Notes under the pieces: generated by a model
Told to the model about the DNA's origin: nothing
What the model saw: only the letters and a program-made list of their open reading frames with translations
Databases searched by the model: none
DNA from: Aureispira anguillae
GTDB lineage: Bacteria > Bacteroidota > Bacteroidia > Chitinophagales > Saprospiraceae
DNA length: 64,000 bases
Direction of reading: 5' to 3'
Assembly: GCF_026000115.1 (NCBI RefSeq)
Contig: NZ_AP026867.1
Coordinates: 403,501-467,500, forward strand
Program-made: the position numbers and the translations under genes
Shown here: one piece after another, positions 50,808 through 59,462 of the stretch
Layout of the letters: each line of letters starts with the position of its first letter
Position numbering within the stretch: position 1 is the first letter of the stretch

Positions 50808-51973
50808 GATTTGAAATAATGTGCGCAATGAAATGAACTGAATTTTGGGTAGATCGCCATTACCCAAATGATGTATTCCATGCTGTTGAATAGATAACTT
50901 CCAGTAAATTGATAAATAAAAATGCCTAGAAAAAGAGACAATTGATAGATGTTATTGTAGACCTTGAATTTAAGGAACAAAAAGCATTGGAACAATAGTT
51001 TTAGTGCAAACCCAATTCCTCCATATACAACTAGGGTTTCTGCCATGCAATTGGGCAATCTCGCTACTTGTGGCGTTCCCGAAAATTGATAATAGTAGAT
51101 TAAAATTTCACGACCTATGATCTTAAATTGTCCCAAGCCAATCCCAAAATACGGATTATTGACCTGAAGTACTTGCCATCCAATTTCAAAGGCTTCATAG
51201 GTTCGCCCTCGTCCTGAGGTGTCTGCTCCACTCAAAATATTATGAATTCTAAATAGGAGAGGATTGTCGGGAAAAAGAATAAACAACAAGAATAACCCTA
51301 GCCCAGCGATTAGGATCAGTCCACCTAATTTATTTCTAGTTGCCTTAAAACGTATAAAACGCAGGGCATGGATTAATAAAACTAAGCTAATGGAGAGTAC
51401 CACAACCGCAATAACTCCCAAAGAAAAAGAAAGCGTCAAGCTTAAGGCAAGCGATAAAAACAATAGAACATTAGTCCGATCTAATTTTTTTAAAACCAAC
51501 CAAAAATAATAAAAGAACAGCGGCAGAAGCATTAGTGAATAATGAGAAGCCTCTAGTTCAAATAATTTCAACCTAGGGATAACTTGATAACCTGCTGTAA
51601 AGGGCACTAAATACCAAAAAATACCAACAAATTGATTGCTAATAAGAGAGAGTAAGGCTAGTAAGGTAAATCCAAAGTTGAGTTGCGTCAATTTTTTGAT
51701 GATGGCATCAACGTAGATGGATGATTTGTAATATTGGAAAAAGGTAGCAACGTATATAATTAGGCTGACCATGATCGTAGTAGAGATCATGAAATCTTTG
51801 ATGACCACTCCTATACAAAGGTGAATTAGGGAATAAATTCCAAGCAAGATAAAGGGCAAACGAAGCTTGTTAAGCCCGTCTTTTTGGTGTAGGTAGTAAA
51901 TAAAAAAAGGGGTCAATAAAATAGAATATTGCAGCCCAAAAGGGAGCAGTACTTTATTGAAAAAGAAAATCAA
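50804..51973 (-). CDS. Wzy-like O-antigen/capsule polymerase
   Basis: The 389-residue protein has about ten hydrophobic helices and a large loop with SGRGRTYEAFEIGWQVLQ and NPYFGIGLGQF, the pattern of O-antigen ligase/polymerase superfamily proteins. LKLFELEASHYSLMLLPL in the middle resembles the region that precedes the periplasmic loop. It would polymerise lipid-linked repeat units in the periplasm. The first supportable start is TTG at 51973, 35 bases after the flippase stop. Because the fusion protein downstream also has this fold, one is probably the polymerase and the other a ligase. Confidence 0.82.
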   Translation of the reverse strand: MIFFFNKVLLPFGLQYSILLTPFFIYYLHQKDGLNKLRLPFILLGIYSLIHLCIGVVIKDFMISTTIMVSLIIYVATFFQYYKSSIYVDAIIKKLTQLNFGFTLLALLSLISNQFVGIFWYLVPFTAGYQVIPRLKLFELEASHYSLMLLPLFFYYFWLVLKKLDRTNVLLFLSLALSLTLSFSLGVIAVVVLSISLVLLIHALRFIRFKATRNKLGGLILIAGLGLFLLFILFPDNPLLFRIHNILSGADTSGRGRTYEAFEIGWQVLQVNNPYFGIGLGQFKIIGREILIYYYQFSGTPQVARLPNCMAETLVVYGGIGFALKLLFQCFLFLKFKVYNNIYQLSLFLGIFIYQFTGSYLFNSMEYIIWVMAIYPKFSSFHCAHYFKS

Positions 51974-52008
51974 AACGATGATTCGAAACGATATTTTTAG
52001 TGCTGGAT

Positions 52009-53481
52009 TTATTGTAGTAATAATTTAAAATTAGTAAGTGGATTGCGAATAAATACAAAATAAAGGCTAATAAGACAGAGGGCAAAGGCTAATAATTGCA
52101 AATACAATACATCAAAAAAGGCGGTTCCACTGCCCAAAAGGGAAGGGGTGAACAACAACAATAATTTTAATTGTCGTTGTTGCTTGGACGAATCAAATTG
52201 GATGACAATATTCAGATGGTACCAATACATACCTACAATAGTTGTTACTACTAAGCCAACTAACATGGCAATAGTGGTTTGGTAAAAGAAAAAACCTAGC
52301 AAAATACCCATCATATTTAATCCTGTAAATGAGAGCACCATTTTCAAACTAAATTTCTCATTCCCTGAAGCATTTAAAAAATAATTGGGGATGATCGTGA
52401 AAATAAAGAAAAATTCAAAGATAGAAAACCATCTCAAATAGTCTTTTATCTGCATATAATGTTCTGTTCCTAACCAAATTGTAAATAGAGGTTTGGAAAG
52501 TAGGCAGAATAGACAAAGTAGTACAATAGAAAGAACGGCGGTAATGTTTCTAGAGTTGATGTAAATATCAAAAATTAACTGCTTGTTGTTTTGATTTTTT
52601 GCAATTTGAGGAAAAATCCATGCTGTAATGGCTGCAAATGCCATGTGAATATGGTTGTAAATGGTAGACACAATAGCATAATAGGACAAAACACTTAGGC
52701 TAAAACCATAGGAAACCAACAAACGATCGCCTTGATAGGTCAAGATGATGGCAATGGATTGTAGCCAAATATAGAGCGAATAGTTGATCTCATGTTTAAC
52801 CAATGATTTGGATAGTATAAACTGGTAGCGATAATTGGGAATGAATTGGTGTAAAATTCTATAGTTGATCAACAGGCCTAAACTAGCGGTGATGGCGGTA
52901 AAACAAAGAATGTAAATAATATTTTGAAAAAATATAGCAAGTGCAATATTACCAAGGACGGTTATTATTTTGATGGCAACACTAATGACCGTTACATACT
53001 TAAAGTTTTCATAAGCTCGATAGACATTGTATAGAATTTGTTCTGCTAATTTCGTGAATAAAATTACTGCCCCAATTAGAAGACAGAGTATCAGCCGTTT
53101 TTTGGTGGTGTTAGGATCGACAAACCAATCTAAATAATAGATAGAAAGAGACAGTAGGCTACAAAAAAATAACCCCACAAAAAAGATGACTACGGTGAGC
53201 GAAAGATTGGTATTTAGGGTATCGTAAATTTGCTGTTGTGCCTTGTTGCTAATGGAAGTGGAAACATGCTTATAGGTAGAATAGTTTAACCCCAAATTAA
53301 AGGCTTGCATGACAACAATAACGGTATTGACAAACATCCAAATCCCATACTCTTGTGCCCCTAGTTGTTCTAAAAAAATGGGAATTGATATAAATAAAAT
53401 TAGGGGAGAAAGCAGGACTTCTATGATGTTCCAAATCGAATTTTGTAAGTTTTTGGAAGACTTTAATAACTTAAAATTCAT
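52009..53481 (-). CDS. Wzx-type polysaccharide flippase (MOP superfamily)
   Basis: The 490-residue protein has about 12-14 hydrophobic segments with the layout of PST/Wzx exporters. The N-terminal block NIIEVLLSPLILFISIPIFLEQLGAQEYGIWMF has the family's typical G-x-x-x-(Y/F)G-x-(W/Y) turn, followed by NTVIVVMQAFNLGLNYST. It would flip undecaprenyl-linked oligosaccharide to the periplasm. Its ATG lies 11 bases inside the upstream Wzz-like gene, which supports co-translation. Confidence 0.9.
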   Translation of the reverse strand: MNFKLLKSSKNLQNSIWNIIEVLLSPLILFISIPIFLEQLGAQEYGIWMFVNTVIVVMQAFNLGLNYSTYKHVSTSISNKAQQQIYDTLNTNLSLTVVIFFVGLFFCSLLSLSIYYLDWFVDPNTTKKRLILCLLIGAVILFTKLAEQILYNVYRAYENFKYVTVISVAIKIITVLGNIALAIFFQNIIYILCFTAITASLGLLINYRILHQFIPNYRYQFILSKSLVKHEINYSLYIWLQSIAIILTYQGDRLLVSYGFSLSVLSYYAIVSTIYNHIHMAFAAITAWIFPQIAKNQNNKQLIFDIYINSRNITAVLSIVLLCLFCLLSKPLFTIWLGTEHYMQIKDYLRWFSIFEFFFIFTIIPNYFLNASGNEKFSLKMVLSFTGLNMMGILLGFFFYQTTIAMLVGLVVTTIVGMYWYHLNIVIQFDSSKQQRQLKLLLLFTPSLLGSGTAFFDVLYLQLLAFALCLISLYFVFIRNPLTNFKLLLQ

Positions 53482-54334
53482 GACTTGTTTGTTTGTACCA
53501 ATAGAAGACAGTTGTTAAAGACAAGGATAGGAATAGATAAATAATACTATATTTTAGCGCTGCTTTGGTGAGCAGGCCAGCCCTAGCATGTTTAATGGCT
53601 TGAAACGGTTTTAGCAGACTAACGACCTCCTTTTGTATGAGTTGTTCTTCGAGCGTTGTTTTTAGATTTACCTTAGTATGATGCAAGTCTAATAAGGGAG
53701 CGATTTTTTCCATGTTTTCTTGGCTCAACGTTAACTTGACCGTATCTAAGAGTTGAACTTTTATAGAATCTAAAAACTGAATTTCATTGTTAACAAGCGC
53801 CAGTCTTTTTTTTAAATCTTGGTGCTTTTTTTGAACACTTTTGATAGAAAATGGGGAGGTAACCAAATAGTTGGTTATGGCTTTTTGAATAACAGGGAGG
53901 GATTCCTTATGCTTAATTGTTACCCAAATATAAAAAGGAACTTTTCGTTCTGTAAAATCTTCATGGAGTGGGCTGTTTACAATATTTTTCGCTTGAAAAG
54001 TTAAGATGGATTGGGCAGCAGGGAGAGGAATATCTAAGACGGTAGAGAGCGTTTGATATTCTTTATTCGAACAGAGTAATTCAATATCATACAATAAGTC
54101 TCCAAAAACTTTTTTGTGAAGAAAATTAAAGGTATAGCTTGTTTTTGCTGTATAATAAGTTTCGATTTTTGATAACTTATAATAAGACAAAACACCAACC
54201 ATTACAAGAAGTAACAAGCTATATTTCCAGTAATATTGTAAGCCATTTTTGACCAATTTCAACCCGTCAAAATAAAACTTAATGGTATCTCTGATGAATA
54301 ATTTAAGCGAAAAGTTATCACTAATGTTTTCCAT
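53471..54334 (-). CDS. Wzz-like chain-length / polysaccharide co-polymerase membrane protein
   Basis: The 287-residue product has two membrane helices, at about 37-54 (YSLLLLVMVGVLSYYKL) and 260-280 (YSIIYLFLSLSLTTVFYWY). They enclose a periplasmic domain with coiled-coil-like helices (QKKHQDLKKRLALVNNEIQF). This is the topology of Wzz/PCP proteins that set polymer length. The usual proline-rich segment before the second helix is not obvious and there is no tyrosine-kinase domain. It is the first gene of the operon, so the call rests on topology and neighbours. Confidence 0.7.
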   Translation of the reverse strand: MENISDNFSLKLFIRDTIKFYFDGLKLVKNGLQYYWKYSLLLLVMVGVLSYYKLSKIETYYTAKTSYTFNFLHKKVFGDLLYDIELLCSNKEYQTLSTVLDIPLPAAQSILTFQAKNIVNSPLHEDFTERKVPFYIWVTIKHKESLPVIQKAITNYLVTSPFSIKSVQKKHQDLKKRLALVNNEIQFLDSIKVQLLDTVKLTLSQENMEKIAPLLDLHHTKVNLKTTLEEQLIQKEVVSLLKPFQAIKHARAGLLTKAALKYSIIYLFLSLSLTTVFYWYKQTSHEF

Positions 54335-54493
54335 GTCTTTTTTTGTTACAAAGCAGATCTTCTTCCATAAAATTTAAGAAGGAGAAATGGTGGTATAAAA
54401 TGAAACAACTGTGTTGAATACATTAATGATTGGTTAACAAGTAAAGACAAGCTTGGAGCAATACCAAGCTATAATTATATAGGAGGATAATAA

Positions 54494-54501
54494 CAAACCT
54501 A
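54494..54501 (-). promoter_or_regulatory. Candidate -7 box TAGGTTTG for the polysaccharide operon
   Basis: The minus strand reads TAGGTTTG, an exact -7 consensus about 160 bases upstream of the Wzz-like ATG and downstream of the BFN gene. Small hairpins lie beside it (AGCTTGG/CCAAGCT and TTTTAGG/CCTAAAA). No -33 TTG is seen at ideal spacing. Confidence 0.35.
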
Positions 54502-54558
54502 AACAACTGCTAGACCATTTTAGGTTATCCTAAAAGCAGGACAACCTGAAAGCAATCA

Positions 54559-55152
54559 TTAAGAATTATTTCGTTTGTTTAACTCATCTCTAATTTTTGC
54601 TGCTTTTTCATAATCCTCAGATTCCAATGCATTCTGTAGTAATTTACTGAGTTCATCTACGGATTGTTCGTCCAACGTTTTTGTTTTAGGTTGACGATCT
54701 GTACGTCTATTTTTGGCACGTTGCACCTCTTTTTCGGTTTCTTCTTCAAGAATAATTCCTGCTTGTTCTAGAATAAACTCAAAGGTATAAATAGGACAAC
54801 CAAAACGAACAGCTAGGGCTAAAGCATCTGATGTTCTAGAATCTACCTCTGTTTGTTTCCCATCTAGAATACAGATTAGATTAGCATAAAAAATGCCATC
54901 TACTAAGTTGTTAATGACAACTTCTTTTATTTCTATATTAAAGCCCGTCAAGGCATTTTTAAATAAATCATGTGTCATAGGGCGACTGGGGGCCATTCCT
55001 TCCATCGCAACTGCAATTGCCTGTGCTTCAAACTCGCCAATAACAATAGGTAGCCTTCTTGCTCCTTCTTGCTCTCCTAATACAATAGCATAATTTTGCG
55101 TTTGTGCTAAACTATGAGACAGAGCAACTATTTCCAGTTCTATTTTTTTCAT
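54559..55152 (-). CDS. Bifunctional nuclease (BFN, DUF151) domain protein with UvrB/C motif
   Basis: Residues 1-130 match the BFN/DUF151 domain: YAIVLGEQEGARRLPIVIGEFEAQAIAVAMEG, PMTHDLFKN and VDSRTSDALALAVRFGCPIYT. The C-terminal 35 residues (LSKLLQNALESEDYEKAAKIRDELNKR) are a UVR motif, a helical hairpin that mediates contacts in UvrB/UvrC and ClpC/McsA proteins. This pairing is common in Bacteroidota. In vitro nuclease activity is reported for some BFN proteins, but the cellular role in bacteria is unclear. The region between the domains is rich in charged residues. Confidence 0.92.
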   Translation of the reverse strand: MKKIELEIVALSHSLAQTQNYAIVLGEQEGARRLPIVIGEFEAQAIAVAMEGMAPSRPMTHDLFKNALTGFNIEIKEVVINNLVDGIFYANLICILDGKQTEVDSRTSDALALAVRFGCPIYTFEFILEQAGIILEEETEKEVQRAKNRRTDRQPKTKTLDEQSVDELSKLLQNALESEDYEKAAKIRDELNKRNNS

Positions 55153-55493
55153 TAAAAAGTGTTCTTTAGGGAAAAAAGTTAGTTTTTATAAATAATAAAT
55201 TAACTTATAATACCCCATTTCTAAAGTTCAGATAAGTGCTTCGATATAATTTTTTGTATTCAATCAAAATTATTGGGGCATTATTTGATTGGTCTATAAA
55301 TCAAGTAGATACCCTTTGTTTTGATGACCAATTGAAGCTTGGAATATCCAAAAAGTAATAATTTTTAGGGCAAAAAAAGCCTACAATTAACTTACTTTAC
55401 TATTTTCAAGTGCAAAAAATACGGCTTTTTTTTCTAAGAAAAAATTATTAGCAATAAATAAAAGAAAGGGATCGGAGTTTTGTTGAGCGCACA

Positions 55494-55522
55494 AAAAAAA
55501 ATCGTACCTTTCAAAGGTACGA
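55494..55522 (-). terminator. Intrinsic terminator on the minus strand
   Basis: Read on the minus strand, ATCGTACC-TTTGAAA-GGTACGAT is followed by a run of eight or more T. No minus-strand gene ends just upstream, so it may end a small RNA made from about 55530-55900. The stem also contains TACCTTTG, a -7-like sequence, as an alternative reading. Confidence 0.7.
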
Positions 55523-55591
55523 TTTGAACTTAGATTGTCTTGTTTTATTTGTTCGGGATATTTTAAGACAATTGTTTCATGGAGAAGTGTA

Positions 55592-55663
55592 GGTGTTAGT
55601 CCCATGGAGTTTTTAGGTGTTAGTTCCACGGAGTTTTTAGGTATTAGCTCATGAAAGTTTTGG
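55592..55663. repeat. Three degenerate 24-bp tandem repeats
   Basis: Units start at 55592, 55616 and 55640 with the form GGTGTTAGTCCCATGGAGTT plus TTTA. The first two differ at two bases; the third is more diverged. The 24-base period is a multiple of three, but no accepted gene covers it. Confidence 0.7.
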
Positions 55664-55920
55664 TTATTAGTTTTATCTACTGTGTTTAGTGTTTAGGTTT
55701 TTAGTAATGGCTTTTTAAGACCATTCATGTTTTAGTTTGCGTTTACCTTATGTTGTTTGGTTTGTTGTTTAATGCAGTTGTAAATGGAAATGTTACCGTT
55801 TAATTTAAAATAAGAATACTTTTTTTTTGCTAAATTAATTTTGCTAAATATTTTTTATTTATAATATTTTGATTGGCAGAGAATTGTGTTTTATGTGGCG
55901 TTGAAAAAAAATAAAATAAA

Positions 55921-56532
55921 ATGTTGAAAGTAGGAATAACAGGAGGAATAGGCAGTGGAAAATCAACCGTTTGCCGCTTATTTGAAAAGTTTGGAGTACC
56001 TGTTTATTATGCGGATGATCGTGCTAAATGGCTCATGAATTATCAAGAAGACCTAAAAACAAAAATCCAAAAGGAATTTGGTGTAGGAGTCTATGATGAG
56101 GACGGGCGTTTAAATAGAGAATATTTGGCAGGAATTGTTTTTAATAATAAAGCAAAATTAGAAACCTTAAATGCTATTGTCCATCCTGCGGTTTTTGACG
56201 ATGGAAAAAATTGGCAAGAGGAGCAGGAGGCTTTGGGGGTAAATTATTCTCTAAAAGAGGCTGCTCTGTTGTTCGAAACTGGTTCTTATGCTTCACTGGA
56301 TAAAATTATTGTTGTTACCGCCCCTGAAGATATGCGCATTAAGCGAGTAATGGAACGAGACAATACGACAGAAGAGGCGGTACGAGCGAGAATGAGCAAG
56401 CAAATGCCACAAGAAGAAAAAGTAAAAAAAGCAAATTATGTAATTGATAATACGGCATGGGAGAGTTTAAGGGCTCAGGTTTCTAAGATTCATGAAGATT
56501 TACTCTATTATGCCAAACGACCCAATCGATAA
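55921..56532 (+). CDS. coaE: Dephospho-CoA kinase
   Basis: CoaE phosphorylates the ribose 3'-hydroxyl of dephospho-CoA, the last step of CoA synthesis. The P-loop GITGGIGSGKST (residues 5-16) and YADDRAKWLM, the dephospho-CoA-contacting segment, are clear. Also visible are LNREYLAGIVFNN, NAIVHPAVF, AALLFETG, and the lid RVMERDNTTEEAVRARMSKQM. The length of 203 is normal. It converges on the FAD oxidoreductase gene with six bases between their stops. Confidence 0.97.
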   Translation: MLKVGITGGIGSGKSTVCRLFEKFGVPVYYADDRAKWLMNYQEDLKTKIQKEFGVGVYDEDGRLNREYLAGIVFNNKAKLETLNAIVHPAVFDDGKNWQEEQEALGVNYSLKEAALLFETGSYASLDKIIVVTAPEDMRIKRVMERDNTTEEAVRARMSKQMPQEEKVKKANYVIDNTAWESLRAQVSKIHEDLLYYAKRPNR

Positions 56533-56538
56533 ATTGTA

Positions 56539-57600
56539 TCATTGCTCAAAATAGTTGGCATAACGATTAATGTTAATCTCAGCATCCAAGGCTTGATGGT
56601 CTTCTAAATAGGCAACAAATTCAGCAGCAAAAAAAGGACTTAAATAGGAGCCTTTTGCTCCCATCCCATTAAATAAATAGAGCATTGGAAATAAAGGGTG
56701 TTGACCAATAAAAGGACGGCGATCTCGAACGGTTGGACGGACAGCCGCAAGGTGTTGAACCACTTCAAAAGGGAGCTTAAGAATTCGTCGCAAACGTTCT
56801 TCTAGGCTTTTTTGAGCTTTGGGAAGTGGGGCAGTTGTTTTATAATCTCTATTGTAAGTGCTTCCAATCCAATAAAGGTCTTTTTCTAAATGAATGATAA
56901 AAACACCATGTTTAACGAGTTTGTTGGGTGCAGGATAGTTGGGGATTTTTACAATTAAAATATCGCCTTTGGCAGGAGCAAAGGGAAGGTAATTAAAATA
57001 TGGGTTATGAATAGCTTGAAATCCTTCCGCAAAAATAATTCGTCGAGCAACAAGCCCTTTGTAGGCGACACAATTGTCTCTAATTTCCAATTGGCTATAA
57101 TCAAATTGCTCTGTTAAATAGGTTTGTGTTTTTTCCAATTGTTGTTGATAAGCTAAGACCAATGCTTTAAGATGGACACGCCCCGCTTGCTGAAATTCTA
57201 CCCCATTTTGCAATTCGGCTAAAAAATCAGTATAAAAACTAAGATCAAAAGTAGGAGCAATATAATTGGTCAGGTCTGGGTTGCCCGAACGAACTAACCA
57301 ATCGTTTTCTGTTTTGATAGAACCAAATAACATGGCTACAGAACGAAGCGATAAAATAGGAATGTCTAGTTCTTGTTCTAATTCACGATAGGTTTGTATG
57401 GCAAATGGAATCAATTCATCTATTCGCCAGCTTTTAACAAAGTTACGCCCTGTTATGGGATTGATTAGGCCTGCTGCAACCATAGAGGAGGCTTGATGGT
57501 GTTTGTGGTCAATAACGACTAGCGTTTGTTGCTTTTTTTGCAAAAAATGAGCGACTAAGGTTCCTGCGATTCCTTGACCTACTATGATATAATCGTGCAT
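56539..57600 (-). CDS. FAD-dependent oxidoreductase (DAO family)
   Basis: The 353-residue protein starts with the FAD-binding MHDYIIVGQGIAGTLVAHFL (GxGxxG at residues 8-13) and VVIDHKHHQASSMVAAGLINPITGR. The end has AVRPTVRDRRPFIGQHP and LFNGMGAKGSYLSPFFA, as in the D-amino-acid oxidase/glycine oxidase/MnmC-C family. It lacks a methyltransferase domain. The substrate is unknown; the N-PITG block is shared with the Bacteroidota branch of the family. It is probably cytosolic and monocistronic. Confidence 0.88.
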   Translation of the reverse strand: MHDYIIVGQGIAGTLVAHFLQKKQQTLVVIDHKHHQASSMVAAGLINPITGRNFVKSWRIDELIPFAIQTYRELEQELDIPILSLRSVAMLFGSIKTENDWLVRSGNPDLTNYIAPTFDLSFYTDFLAELQNGVEFQQAGRVHLKALVLAYQQQLEKTQTYLTEQFDYSQLEIRDNCVAYKGLVARRIIFAEGFQAIHNPYFNYLPFAPAKGDILIVKIPNYPAPNKLVKHGVFIIHLEKDLYWIGSTYNRDYKTTAPLPKAQKSLEERLRRILKLPFEVVQHLAAVRPTVRDRRPFIGQHPLFPMLYLFNGMGAKGSYLSPFFAAEFVAYLEDHQALDAEININRYANYFEQ

Positions 57601-57684
57601 ATAGATGTACTAGTGAAAATGAAATTTGTAAAAATATTGGTTAAATTAGCAATTATCTTTAGAAAGCAGTAAAAGACGTATAAA

Positions 57685-59262
57685 ATGATACAAGTAGTTT
57701 TCTTGTTGTTCGTGGTCATGACAAGTACTTATGCTCAAAAAAATCCGCATAAGAACATTACCATTGGAACATCTTATGAGCCCAATGAACCAACAATTGC
57801 CATTCACCCTAAAGATCCTAATATTTTGTTAGGAGGTTCCAATATTTTTAATCTTTATCGTTCTGAAGATGGGGGCAAATCTTGGGAGGAAAAAACGCTA
57901 CGTTCTACTTATGGGGTTTGGGGAGATCCAGTTATTATAGCGGATACCGCTGGAAATTTTTACTTTTTTCATTTGTCTAATCCTGAAGACGGCAATTGGA
58001 TTGATCGTATTGTTTGCCAAAAAACAGAGGACAATGGTAAAAGTTGGACCAATGGTTCTTATATGGGGCTAAATGGTACCAAGGCACAAGACAAACATTG
58101 GGCAGTCGTTGATCCTAGAACCAATTATATTTATGTAACGTGGACGCAATTTGACAAATATGGCAGTACGAACCCCAACGATAAAAGTTCTATTATGTTT
58201 TCTATGTCCAAAGATGAGGCAAAAACATGGACAACTGCCAAAAAAATTAATGAGGTGGATGGAGATTGTATAGATAGTGATAATACAACAGAGGGAGCCG
58301 TGCCTGCAATTGGCCCTAATGGTGAACTTTATGTGGCTTGGGCAGGTCCTCAAGGCTTGGTTTTTGATCGTTCTTTGGATGGTGGAAAAACTTGGTTGGA
58401 CAAGGATGTCTTGGTTGATCCAATGCCTAGTGGTTGGGATTATGCTGTTCCTGGAATTTACCGCTGCAACGGGTTACCAATAACTGCTTGTGATATTAGT
58501 GGAGGGGCACACAATGGAACAGTTTATATTAATTGGACGGATCAACGGAATGGGGCAGACGACACAGATGTTTGGTTGGCTAAGTCTGAAGATCAAGGGA
58601 AAACGTGGTCAAAACCTATTCGGGTGAACAATGATAAGCCTGGTAATCAGCAATTTTTTACATGGATGACGGTTGACCAGACCACAGGTTATTTATACTT
58701 TGTTTTTTATGATCGTCGGGGACTTAAAGGAGAACAGACAAATGTGTACATGGCACGTTCTATCGATGGTGGTCAAACTTTTGTTAATTTTAAGATCAAT
58801 GACAAACCATTTTATCCCAATAAGGGCATCTTTTTTGGCGATTACAACAACATTGCTGTACAAGGCGATGTCATTCGACCAATTTGGACACGTTTAGATG
58901 ATATGCAGTTGAGTATCAAAACGGCTATTGTTGACATAACAGCAATCCCTGATAAAAACAGCCAAGTTGCTAATGTTACGACTCCAGAATTGGAAGATAC
59001 CACAAAAACAGCTGTTTCACCATTAGATCCCAATACGTTATTTATTTCTTTCAAAATTCCTAAGAAAAGCAAATTGACCTTGCATCTTTATAATGAAAAG
59101 GGCAGACGATTAAAACCCATTTTTAGATGCAAAAGCTTTGAATTTGGTAAACACATCGAAAAATTGAACATTCCAGACCTAAAGCTTAAAAAAGGTAACT
59201 ATACTTATCAATTAAAACACAAAAGAAAGATACTAAAAGAACGAAAGTTTGAAGTCTTATAA
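57685..59262 (+). CDS. Secreted BNR/Asp-box repeat protein (sialidase-like propeller), probable T9SS cargo
   Basis: A signal peptide (residues 1-18, STYAQ) precedes a beta-propeller with at least six Asp-box motifs of the S-x-D-x-G-x-(T/S)-W type: SEDGGKSW, TEDNGKSW, SKDEAKTW, SLDGGKTW, SEDQGKTW and SIDGGQTF. The last 75 residues (LTLHLYNEKGRRL through GNYTYQLKHKRKILKERKFEVL) have the strand pattern and basic tail of a type-A T9SS sorting domain. Catalytic sialidase residues (arginine triad, nucleophilic Tyr) cannot be assigned by eye, so it may be a binding protein rather than a glycosidase. Confidence 0.82.
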   Translation: MIQVVFLLFVVMTSTYAQKNPHKNITIGTSYEPNEPTIAIHPKDPNILLGGSNIFNLYRSEDGGKSWEEKTLRSTYGVWGDPVIIADTAGNFYFFHLSNPEDGNWIDRIVCQKTEDNGKSWTNGSYMGLNGTKAQDKHWAVVDPRTNYIYVTWTQFDKYGSTNPNDKSSIMFSMSKDEAKTWTTAKKINEVDGDCIDSDNTTEGAVPAIGPNGELYVAWAGPQGLVFDRSLDGGKTWLDKDVLVDPMPSGWDYAVPGIYRCNGLPITACDISGGAHNGTVYINWTDQRNGADDTDVWLAKSEDQGKTWSKPIRVNNDKPGNQQFFTWMTVDQTTGYLYFVFYDRRGLKGEQTNVYMARSIDGGQTFVNFKINDKPFYPNKGIFFGDYNNIAVQGDVIRPIWTRLDDMQLSIKTAIVDITAIPDKNSQVANVTTPELEDTTKTAVSPLDPNTLFISFKIPKKSKLTLHLYNEKGRRLKPIFRCKSFEFGKHIEKLNIPDLKLKKGNYTYQLKHKRKILKERKFEVL

Positions 59263-59393
59263 ATTATAGAGCTATAGAACAATAAGTAGGTTGGATTGTT
59301 ATGCTAATGTCTAATTAATAAAAAATATTCTTTGACAACAATTGTGTGATAATCGTTAGTAATAGAGAGGAAAGATAGTTTTCTATTCCACAC

Positions 59394-59420
59394 AATTAGC
59401 TTCGCTGCTACTACGTGGTT
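59394..59420 (+). repeat. Second copy of a 27-bp dispersed repeat core
   Basis: AATTAGCTTCGCTGCTACTA followed by CGTGGTT matches 3672-3698 at 26 of 27 positions. It lies in the gap before the SDR gene, beside a small inverted repeat (AATTGTGTG / CACACAATT). Confidence 0.6.
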
Positions 59421-59462
59421 ACTGCGTAAGCCTACGGATGCCAAAGAACCATAAAAAATACT

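Larger units (their letters stand above)
55153..55920. other. Long intergenic region with terminator and short tandem repeats
   Basis: These 768 bases lie between the BFN gene and coaE. They hold a minus-strand terminator (55494-55522) preceded in that direction by 24-bp tandem repeats, and a very AT-rich tract before coaE. An 80-codon minus-strand frame (55387-55629) runs across the terminator stem, so I do not accept it as a gene. Confidence 0.55.

Noticed and set aside
55387-55629. 80-codon minus-strand frame
   Set aside because: It reads through a strong terminator stem and its T-run in the same direction, and its sequence is mostly the 24-bp repeats, so a terminated non-coding transcript is more likely.
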